Under the pieces are notes generated by a model. That model saw nothing but the letters and a program-made list of their open reading frames with translations. It ran no database searches and was not told where the DNA came from. From an uncultured Lachnospiraceae bacterium (GTDB lineage Bacteria > Bacillota > Clostridia > Lachnospirales > Lachnospiraceae), in contig CAJUQJ010000039.1 of assembly GCA_910588215.1 (NCBI GenBank), forward strand, positions 1 through 38,705: a DNA stretch of 38,705 nucleotides. Direction: 5' to 3'. Below, piece after piece: positions 23,627-29,879 of the stretch. Position 1 is the stretch's first letter, and every line of letters starts with the position of its first letter. Made by a program: the position numbers and the translations under genes.

Positions 23627-25300
23627 TCAGATCTTAAAGGGAATCGAAAGATAGATAACGGTTCCTTCTCCTTTAATACTCAGCATCTGAATCTGGGCTT
23701 CCTTATCATACCGCTCTCTCAAGATCTGGATCACGTAATTCAATCCGATCCCAAGCCTGCTGTTTTCCCTGCTCTTTTTGACTTCTTCTCTGAGATTTTC
23801 CAACATTTCCGGTTCCATGGCATCTCCGTCATTCTTTATGTAAATATCCAGCTTATCCATAACATCCACCAGAAGGACCAGATTTCCATTCTCGCGCATT
23901 CCGTGATAGATTGCATTTTCCACGATCGGCTGCAGGATAAAGCGGGGAATGCTCGCGGCATATGCCTTTTCCTCCAATACATTGACCACATATCGAAAGC
24001 TGAATCTGCTTTGCTGCAGGAAAACATACTGCGCCACAGCCTCCAATTCTTCCCTGAGACAGACCGTATTTTTATCCACTTTCAGATTATAATACAGAAG
24101 TTTATTCAAAGCCCGGGCTACTCTGTTAATTTCCTCCGTATTTCTTTCGACCGCAAGCCAATGGATCGTATTGAGCGCATTCATCAAGAAATGCGGGTTG
24201 ATCTTATACATCAGCTGTTCCACTCTGAGCTTCGCCCGTTCATGCTGCTCGATCTCCTGCTGTACAAGCAATTCTGCAATCTTCTCCTTCATGATCGTAG
24301 TTTCCCGCAGAAGATGATCATATTCTGGTATTCCTACATGTTTATACCCACGGATCTCCAGATCACCCTGCTGTATCCTGCGTATCTCCTCCTCGAAGAT
24401 CCTGATCGGTCCCACTATATTCTTCAACAGCAGGATCACGATCACGGAAAACATAACGCCAAATACCGCTATGGCAGCAATGGTTGTTGGCATCATTCTG
24501 TACAGCGTCTGGGAAAACGTTCGCTGTGGCACGAAAATATAAGCCTGATATCCACCGTCTCCCGATGCCCCCATATAGAAATATTCTCTCGTCCTTCCCT
24601 GCATCACTCTGCCGCCAGAGACATTTTCCATAAGTTCGGCCCGCCCATAGTTAACGCGGCCATCTTCCCCCAGGATCACCAGCTCCATGTCTTCCGGAAA
24701 AGAGTCCATGGCATGCAGATCCACCACAAGTTCTGCATAGGCATCGATCCCTTTCGCCGTCGGTACACTTTTCATCACGGATATGACCAGATCGTTGTAA
24801 TTTCTTGCAAAGCTTACATGCGGCCCCTGGAACTGAAATTCATTTCTGCAAAACAGGTAAATATCTTCCGGTAGAATGCCCGTATCTGCCGCTCCATTAG
24901 AGCAAAAGACAAAGTCCTCTTCCTCACGGTCATAATAGCCGACCAGGCGAATCCCCATATTCGTAAATGAGATCACATTGACCTCGTTCGCAATGCTCCT
25001 GATCAATCTGCTCTTCTCATACGGATTATCTTCCTCCAGCATGCTGCTCAGATTCGTGCTCACATATCCATATGCCATCTGTTCCGTAATCATCATCAGC
25101 GTGTTCGTCGTCTCGTCGATCGCATGAACCGTGCGGTTCAGATCATTTGCGACGGAAATCTCCAATTTCTGGTTCATCTCCCTGTTCATAGACCATATGA
25201 TAAACAGACAGAACATGATAAATAATAACAGTGGCCCTATCAGATACAGCACTAACATTCTTTTGATCAGAGACATGGAATGTATCTTCTTCATTTTCAT
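23627..25300 (-). CDS. sensor histidine kinase (YesM family)
   Basis: About 557 residues: cytosolic start, TM1 near 15-38 (MLVLYLIGPLLLFIMFCLFIIW), extracytosolic sensor domain of ~250 residues, TM2 (TTIAAIAVFGVMFSVIVILLL), HAMP-like region, His_kinase domain with INPHFLMNALNTIHW (phospho-His about 370), and an ATPase domain with the N-box IVENAIYHG and G-box RLGIGLNYVIQIL. ATG at 25300 is used; a TTG at 25345 lacks an SD, and an ATG at 25294 is also possible. The kinase presumably senses sugar directly or via the binding protein and phosphorylates the YesN-like partner. Confidence 0.93.
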   Translation of the reverse strand: MKMKKIHSMSLIKRMLVLYLIGPLLLFIMFCLFIIWSMNREMNQKLEISVANDLNRTVHAIDETTNTLMMITEQMAYGYVSTNLSSMLEEDNPYEKSRLIRSIANEVNVISFTNMGIRLVGYYDREEEDFVFCSNGAADTGILPEDIYLFCRNEFQFQGPHVSFARNYNDLVISVMKSVPTAKGIDAYAELVVDLHAMDSFPEDMELVILGEDGRVNYGRAELMENVSGGRVMQGRTREYFYMGASGDGGYQAYIFVPQRTFSQTLYRMMPTTIAAIAVFGVMFSVIVILLLKNIVGPIRIFEEEIRRIQQGDLEIRGYKHVGIPEYDHLLRETTIMKEKIAELLVQQEIEQHERAKLRVEQLMYKINPHFLMNALNTIHWLAVERNTEEINRVARALNKLLYYNLKVDKNTVCLREELEAVAQYVFLQQSRFSFRYVVNVLEEKAYAASIPRFILQPIVENAIYHGMRENGNLVLLVDVMDKLDIYIKNDGDAMEPEMLENLREEVKKSRENSRLGIGLNYVIQILRERYDKEAQIQMLSIKGEGTVIYLSIPFKI

Positions 25301-25456
25301 CCGCCATAGAAATTTTATTACTCCTATTGTACCGTTTTCAGACAAAAATAAAAGCCATATTTCTCTGTAAATAAGTGGAAAATCGTCTATCCTTTGATCT
25401 TCTGCTCTGGCTGGCAGGTTGCAAAGACCACTGTTTCGTTCCAGTTCTCTTTTTCC

Positions 25457-25490
25457 GAAAAAACCGGGACTGCCTGGTCATGGCAGTCCC
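25457..25490 (-). terminator. strong terminator after the P-II-like gene
   Basis: GGGACTGCC / GGCAGTCCC, perfect 9-bp stem with a 7-nt loop, followed on the minus strand by GGTTTTTT. It lies 37 nt past the stop of the P-II-like gene and insulates the two-component genes from it. Confidence 0.9.
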
Positions 25491-25526
25491 GTCCTCTTTG
25501 CAATCCTGTTATTGATAAATACGCCG

Positions 25527-26255
25527 CTAATTCGTCAGTCCCATAACGTCCTCCACCGGCAGCGCCAGCACTACCCCGTGCGCTTCCGTTCCGAGACCGC
25601 ACACGGAAGCGATCGCTGTCATGATCTCTGTCTTGCGCTCTTTGGGCACCACGATCATGACAAAATCCTGTTCTTCCTGTACCTTAATGCCGAAATGTCT
25701 GCTGACGCTCTTGGAATTGCGCCGGCGTCCCTTCATAACGGTACCGCCCTTTGCGCCCGCATTCCGCGCGGCATCCACCACGTCATCGCTGTAACCGCCG
25801 TCTACAGAAACCCAGATCACCGTATATTCCGTCTTCTCGCCCATCTGCTCTTCCTCTCCCTTCGGCATTTCCTTCTTCGCCGCCTCTATCTCCATCCACG
25901 CCCGTTCCTCTTCATCCAGCACCTGCAGAATATGATTCTGCAGTGCATTCAAAGGAATTGTAATTGCAATGCCGCCGCCCTTATGCCGGAAGTGAAGCTG
26001 CTTATACAGCATCTCGAACACAGTCTTCACCTGGCTCTTTGGCAGAACCGCACCCGAAAGAAGCCTGGTAGTCCCCCGCATTCCGAAAATATCCATCATC
26101 TCCGAAGTCGCCGTTCCTTTTCCCCTGAACTGAAAACAGACCGGCACATTTATGGAATCAAATAGTTCCTCCAATTTCCGCTGGTCCTCCTCCTTCGTGA
26201 TCGTAAGGAGCAGTCTTGGAACGACCTGCGGTCTTTTATTGTCTATCATGTTCAT
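25527..26255 (-). CDS. tandem P-II (GlnB-like) domain protein
   Basis: A 242-residue protein made of two P-II-like ferredoxin folds joined by a charged helix (~110-145). Module 1 (~10-110) contains LLLTITKEEDQRKLEELF and FRGKGTATSEMMDIFG; module 2 (~143-240) contains VWVSVDGG-type YSDDVVDAARNAGAKGGTVMKGR, VQEEQDFVMIVVPKE and GVVLALPVEDVMGL. The ALPVEDV ending and GAKGGTV loop are clearly GlnB-like, but the T-loop tyrosine and canonical ATP site are not evident. ATG at 26255 has GGAGG 7 nt upstream and overlaps the stop of a 29-codon uORF. It follows the DUF1538 gene, a pairing seen in other bacteria, so it may bind and regulate that membrane protein. Confidence 0.85.
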   Translation of the reverse strand: MNMIDNKRPQVVPRLLLTITKEEDQRKLEELFDSINVPVCFQFRGKGTATSEMMDIFGMRGTTRLLSGAVLPKSQVKTVFEMLYKQLHFRHKGGGIAITIPLNALQNHILQVLDEEERAWMEIEAAKKEMPKGEEEQMGEKTEYTVIWVSVDGGYSDDVVDAARNAGAKGGTVMKGRRRNSKSVSRHFGIKVQEEQDFVMIVVPKERKTEIMTAIASVCGLGTEAHGVVLALPVEDVMGLTN

Positions 26256-26341
26256 ACCCGTGCCTCCTCTATCATGGTACGCCCTCTGTTTTGGTGCTTC
26301 CTCTGCCACTCCAAAACGCCCTTACGTACCTCCTCTATCAT
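26252..26341 (-). CDS. 29-codon uORF translationally coupled to the P-II-like gene
   Basis: On the minus strand, an ATG at 26341 with AGAGGG 6 nt upstream opens a 29-codon frame (MIEEVRKGVLEWQ ... MIEEARV) whose TGA overlaps the ATG of the P-II-like gene (ATGA). The MIEE start is repeated inside because a 28-bp segment carrying the RBS-like stretch and ATG is duplicated. It could be a leader peptide or a small protein. Coding is inferred from the SD and the coupling only. Confidence 0.45.
   Translation of the reverse strand: MIEEVRKGVLEWQRKHQNRGRTMIEEARV
26263..26290. repeat. 28-bp direct repeat, copy A
   Basis: CCTCCTCTATCATGGTACGC plus 8 further bases, matched by copy B at 26329-26356 with only two G/A differences. 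It includes an AGAGGG SD, an ATG and the GAGGAGG that serves the P-II-like gene. Confidence 0.9.
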
Positions 26342-26356
26342 AGTACACCCTCTGTT
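26329..26356. repeat. 28-bp direct repeat, copy B
   Basis: Second copy, 66 bp from copy A. Its ATG opens the 29-codon uORF. The repeat probably arose by local duplication of a translation initiation region. Confidence 0.9.
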
Positions 26357-26393
26357 CATCCGCTTTGTAGACGACTAAGAAAATCCCTTTGCA

Positions 26394-27896
26394 TTATTCC
26401 AGGTCCACAATAAGATCTTCGATCGCCTGAACTGTCTGCTTCACTACCTTGGCTTTACGTGCGGATACCACACCCATACACTGGATCGCGATCAACGGCG
26501 CCAATGCCACCAGCGCCACGATACCAAAAGCATCGGCCACCACATTACCGCCGACAGCTGTACAGGCCCCCATGGCCAGAGGCAGCAGGAACGTCGAAGT
26601 CATGGGGCCGCTGGCAACACCGCCGGAGTCAAAGGCAATACCGACGAAGACAGGCGGCACCAGTCTGCTTAAGATAAAGGCCAGCGTATAACCTGGAATG
26701 ATGATCCAGTAGATACTGACTCCCGTCAGTACGCGCACCATGGAAAGCGCCACCGCACAGGCCACGCCTGCCGAGAGCGCAGCGTTCATCATCTTGAAAG
26801 ATACATTGCCGCCCGTGATCTCCTCTACCTGCTCATTTAAAACCTGCACGGCAGGCTCAGCCTTGACAATATAATAACCGATGATAATCCCCACCGGAAT
26901 CAGCGCCCATTTAAAACTGCTGTCCGCAATACCGCTGCCCAACAGGCTTCCCACCGGGGCAAAACCCACATTTACTCCGGTCAGAAAGAGAATCAGTCCC
27001 AGTACCGTATAGATAAATCCGACTGCCATTCTCTGCAGCTGACGCTTGCGGTAGATTTTCCCCCGCAGCTGAAACAGCAGGAACACACCGATCACCGGCA
27101 GTATACTGCTCAGTACCTCCCGCACATAATCGGGAATGGCCGCTGCAAACTCCCGCACCACATCCTGCGTCGTCACCAATTCAGGTATCTCCACCGCCGT
27201 GTAGATTGCTTCCGTCGGGTGGTAAAAAATACCTAGCAGTAACACCATCAGGATCGGACCCACACTACACAGCGCGATCAGACCAAAGCTGTCATTACTT
27301 CCTTCTTTATCACTCCGCGCCGCGGAAAGTCCCACACCCAGTGCCATAATGAAGGGTACCGTCATCGGCCCCGTAGTCACACCGCCCGCATCGAAAGCCA
27401 CCGCGATAAAATCTGACGGCGTCAAAAACGACAATACAAATACCAATATGTACAGGATCGCCAGCAGCATGGATAATCTCACTTTAAACAGGATACGCAG
27501 CAGTGCGATCACCATAAAGATTCCCACGCCCACCGCCACGGTCAGGATCAACACCATATTCGGAATCGCCGACACCTGATTCGCCAGCACCTGCAGATCC
27601 GGTTCCGAGATCGTGATGATGGCGCCCATAATAAAGCAGATTACCGCCATCAGTACGATGCTGCTGCTCTTGACCAGCTTGCCGCCGACGCCCTGGCCCA
27701 GCGGCGTCATCGCCATCTCAGCCCCCAGCTGGAAAAGCCCCATACCCATGATCAGAAGAAACGCCCCCGTCATAAACAGCACCAGCGTGCTGATCTCCAA
27801 CGGCACCAGTGTAATGCTGAGAACCAATACGATCATCGTGATCGGCAGTACGCTCGAAAGGGATTCCTTCGTCTTTTCTTTCAATTTTTCATTCAT
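26394..27896 (-). CDS. DUF1538 membrane protein with internal two-fold repeat
   Basis: A 500-residue membrane protein of about 12 segments made of two DUF1538 repeats. Matching blocks: EPDLQVLANQV (98-108) with EPAVQVLNEQV (347-357); AFDAGGVTTGPMT (168-180) with AFDSGGVASGPMT (421-433); SFGLIALCSVGPIL (203-216) with AFGIVALVALAPLI (456-469), an offset near 250. Two re-entrant-looking GGV-x-GPMT loops suggest a pseudo-symmetric transporter; substrate unknown. The SD AGGAGG is 13 nt from the ATG, unusually far. It precedes the P-II-like gene on the same strand with the uORF between, so the two probably form one operon. Confidence 0.88.
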   Translation of the reverse strand: MNEKLKEKTKESLSSVLPITMIVLVLSITLVPLEISTLVLFMTGAFLLIMGMGLFQLGAEMAMTPLGQGVGGKLVKSSSIVLMAVICFIMGAIITISEPDLQVLANQVSAIPNMVLILTVAVGVGIFMVIALLRILFKVRLSMLLAILYILVFVLSFLTPSDFIAVAFDAGGVTTGPMTVPFIMALGVGLSAARSDKEGSNDSFGLIALCSVGPILMVLLLGIFYHPTEAIYTAVEIPELVTTQDVVREFAAAIPDYVREVLSSILPVIGVFLLFQLRGKIYRKRQLQRMAVGFIYTVLGLILFLTGVNVGFAPVGSLLGSGIADSSFKWALIPVGIIIGYYIVKAEPAVQVLNEQVEEITGGNVSFKMMNAALSAGVACAVALSMVRVLTGVSIYWIIIPGYTLAFILSRLVPPVFVGIAFDSGGVASGPMTSTFLLPLAMGACTAVGGNVVADAFGIVALVALAPLIAIQCMGVVSARKAKVVKQTVQAIEDLIVDLE

Positions 27897-27931
27897 CCGT
27901 TATCAATATCCTCCCTTCCTCGCTCAGAGTA

Positions 27932-27980
27932 CTATGAAAGTCCCGGGAGAGCCAAAGGCTCGGAGTGACCGACTTTCATA
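27932..27980. repeat. 49-bp nested palindrome upstream of the DUF1538 gene
   Basis: Outer perfect 10-bp repeat TATGAAAGTC / GACTTTCATA (27933-27942 and 27971-27980) with an inner GAGCC-AAA-GGCTC hairpin. No T-tract follows on either strand. It lies 36 bp before the DUF1538 start and directly abuts the second palindromic element. Confidence 0.7.
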
Positions 27981-27983
27981 ACC

Positions 27984-28086
27984 TATAGTAAACGACATAA
28001 CAAATTTCTGCTTCCGGTTCCTGCCAAAGCCATATACGGGAGCTTTTGCAGGACCAAAAACGAAATTTTTAATGTCGTTAACTATA
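27984..28086. repeat. second MITE-like palindromic element
   Basis: Positions 27984-27998 and 28072-28086 are 15-bp terminal inverted repeats with one mismatch (TATAGTAAACGACAT against TATAGTTAACGACAT), and similarity continues inwards (AAATTTC / GAAATTT). Total 103 bp, TA at both ends, no ORF. Different in sequence from the element at 501-669 but of the same architecture. Confidence 0.7.
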
Positions 28087-28211
28087 AATAGCCATGCCCC
28101 CGCCGGACGGCAGGTTATACATGATCAGATTCTGTTGCCCTAAATGATCCCTATGTATTATCCTACAGAAAAATCAATGAAAAAGAAATAAAAACCGGTG
28201 TTAAGAAGTTG

Positions 28212-28257
28212 TTAAAAAAAAGGACAGCGAAAAGTTTCCTTCTCCCTGCCCTGTCCT
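28212..28257 (-). terminator. terminator of the small hydrophobic protein gene
   Basis: On the minus strand, AGGACAG pairs with CTGTCCT (7 bp) around a ~23-nt loop with an internal weak hairpin, followed by eight T's. It lies ~40 nt beyond the stop at 28295. Confidence 0.75.
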
Positions 28258-28294
28258 CGGCATATCTTATCTGTTGTCCCACACTCTGCAATCC

Positions 28295-28414
28295 CTATTC
28301 ATCCTCTCCGATATCCTGCGAAGCCGCCACCGCCGATACGACAGACGACACCACCGCGATCACAACGGGAATCAGAACAACAACAAAGCCTCCTGCCAAT
28401 AACATAAATCCCAT
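28295..28414 (-). CDS. 39-residue small hydrophobic protein
   Basis: An ATG at 28414 with AGGAGG 7 nt upstream begins a 39-codon frame: MGFMLLAGGFVVVLIPVVIA, then a Val/Ser/Ala-rich stretch and an acidic tail ending in DIGEDE. Residues ~3-31 form one or a bent pair of membrane helices; the charged end is acidic, unlike the basic tails of most type I toxins. It has its own promoter (28465-28493) and terminator, giving a ~250-nt monocistronic mRNA. A 14-bp segment containing the SD is repeated inside the frame (28382-28395 and 28416-28429). Function unknown; could be a membrane-protein partner, stress peptide or toxin-like protein. Confidence 0.75.
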   Translation of the reverse strand: MGFMLLAGGFVVVLIPVVIAVVSSVVSAVAASQDIGEDE

Positions 28415-28464
28415 AACAAAGCCTCCTGTTAATATCTGTATGGTTAATCACCCACAATAATGTA

Positions 28465-28493
28465 ATCATACCAGATTCCGGAAAGCGTGTAAA
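28465..28493 (-). promoter_or_regulatory. promoter of the 39-residue protein gene
   Basis: On the minus strand, TTTACA (28488-28493), 17-bp spacer, TATGAT (28465-28470). One mismatch to consensus in each box. Transcription would start near 28458, ~44 nt before the ATG. Confidence 0.75.
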
Positions 28494-28519
28494 GTCCCTG
28501 CATCAGAATAACAAACCTG

Positions 28520-29428
28520 CTAGTAGATTCTCTTGGCTTCTTCATACCTGCTCACAGTTATTCCCAGACTTTCACAAGCCTTTTCCAGCGTAACATGAAA
28601 AAAATTCATGGTATTCTCTATATCTTCCACAAGCTGTCTGGCTTTACCCTCTGCTTTACCTTCTGCTTTACCTTCTTCCCAGCCTTCCTCTCGTCCCTGC
28701 TTTACATACTGATCAAATAGTTCGCACACCGTAACTTCATCCTCCTCCCTGATTCCTTTCTGGCAAAGCCAGTCCTCTATATCTTCAGTATCGCTTTCAC
28801 CAGACAGTACTCTGATCATTCTGATCAATGCTGCCTTGTGCATAATCTTCCTGTCAGAACGGTAGTCGCTGCCCTCTGCGAGAAAATCCACTATGATTCG
28901 CATATCGCTCTGAAACCGCTCTCTTATTTCCGGGGACAAGTGCCTCATCTCATATACATGGAGCTTTAAATCGTCAATATAGTCCCATGCTCCCTCCGGA
29001 AATTTCCGCTTCGCAAACAGTCGCCGGATATTGCGGCTGCTTCTCCATCTCGGCTCACCCCAATATAGTACAATCTCGATGACCGGAAAAATATCCTGCA
29101 TCTTTCCTTCATATTGTTCCCGGTACGCTCCGCCCGTATAACCGGCTTTTCTGAGCAGCATCTTACCGTCCACCGCAGTCTGGTTCGCTATCAAGTACAT
29201 TAACCTGACTTTCCCGTCTATCAGCTCATATTTGCATAAATCTTCATACTGACCCTTAAGCTTCTCCTTACCCTGATAGATTGTCTCTGTCGGGCCTGCA
29301 CAAAGATTTCCGGCATCTGTCAACGCCTTCCCTTGATACAATAATGCATTGATCGTATCCGCTGCAATATCCGGAAAAGCAATAAAATCCTTCTGGGCTG
29401 TATCTTTCATTTCCCGCGTTCCGCCCAT
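28520..29428 (-). CDS. Rpn family / PD-(D/E)XK nuclease-type putative transposase
   Basis: About 302 residues. N-terminal region with the NALLYQGKAL segment typical of Rpn/YhgA-like proteins, then KYELIDGKVRLMYLIANQTAVDGKM, where D and a following Q/K recall the split PD-(D/E)XK core (IDG..L.IANQT). Near the C-terminus, QGREEGWEEGKAEGKAEGKARQLVEDI is a hallmark of the family. ATG at 29428 has AGGAGG 11 nt upstream; ATG 29410 or GTG 29521 are alternatives. Rpn proteins promote recombination or act in phage defence in E. coli. Solitary here, without terminal repeats, so mobility is not shown. Confidence 0.8.
   Translation of the reverse strand: MGGTREMKDTAQKDFIAFPDIAADTINALLYQGKALTDAGNLCAGPTETIYQGKEKLKGQYEDLCKYELIDGKVRLMYLIANQTAVDGKMLLRKAGYTGGAYREQYEGKMQDIFPVIEIVLYWGEPRWRSSRNIRRLFAKRKFPEGAWDYIDDLKLHVYEMRHLSPEIRERFQSDMRIIVDFLAEGSDYRSDRKIMHKAALIRMIRVLSGESDTEDIEDWLCQKGIREEDEVTVCELFDQYVKQGREEGWEEGKAEGKAEGKARQLVEDIENTMNFFHVTLEKACESLGITVSRYEEAKRIY
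28641..28676 (-). repeat. three 12-bp tandem repeats in the Rpn-type gene
   Basis: Three copies of a 12-bp unit encoding GKAE-type residues (EGKAEGKAEGKA). In-frame copy-number change by slippage is likely; such repeats are common in this family. Confidence 0.8.
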
Positions 29429-29794
29429 GATCTCTTCATCCTCCTGTCCGCAGAAAACCGAATCAGATATTACAGGAGTCAGATATTTAAGCTGTCTGTC
29501 ACATACAGTTGGCCATTCCACTGCTCTTCTGTCTTCTTAAGATCTTCTGCTATTTTCTTCGTAATTGGAAAATAAGCATACGATCATCGGTATCGTTCCG
29601 ATAAAAAGATTCTGATCAGACAGAAATTGCCTTTCTGTATATATGACGGGAACCCTTCCCTTAGACTACATCTTACTGTATGCTTAATTTGATGTTTGTA
29701 TCATAACATATTGTGGAATATATTTCAATGGTATTTCGCTATTACATGAGAACCTCAGGCAGTCCCGTATCTACTGTTATTTCGAAGCTAACGC
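29429..29794. other. intergenic region between the Rpn-type gene and the surface protein gene
   Basis: About 365 bases. If the Rpn-type start is at 29521, the first 93 belong to that gene. On the minus strand there is a small hairpin (ACAGAAA-GGCAA-TTTCTGT, 29620-29638). I see no convincing ORF, RNA gene or promoter in it. Confidence 0.5.
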
Positions 29795-29835
29795 CAGAAG
29801 CAGCGATGGAACTATTATTCCCATCGCTGCTTCTG
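29795..29835. terminator. 15-bp perfect hairpin downstream of the surface protein gene
   Basis: CAGAAGCAGCGATGG pairs perfectly with CCATCGCTGCTTCTG (29795-29809 and 29821-29835) around an 11-nt AT-rich loop. It lies 45 nt after the stop of the giant gene. Neither strand has a proper T-tract, so it is either a non-classical terminator, a 3'-end stabiliser or a palindromic repeat. Confidence 0.5.
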
Positions 29836-29879
29836 TCTTACATATTAAGCTTTATACCTCCGATTCGCACATCTGCATG

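Noticed and set aside
23618..24874. 418-codon open frame on the plus strand
   Set aside because: It lies wholly antisense to the YesM-type kinase gene, has no SD and its product is Ile/His/Phe-rich without a recognisable domain.
25301..25345. TTG start of the histidine kinase at 25345
   Set aside because: No SD upstream; ATG 25300 or 25294 fits better.
28209..28460. 83-codon plus-strand frame opposite the small hydrophobic gene
   Set aside because: No SD or promoter; the minus strand has promoter, SD, ORF and terminator.
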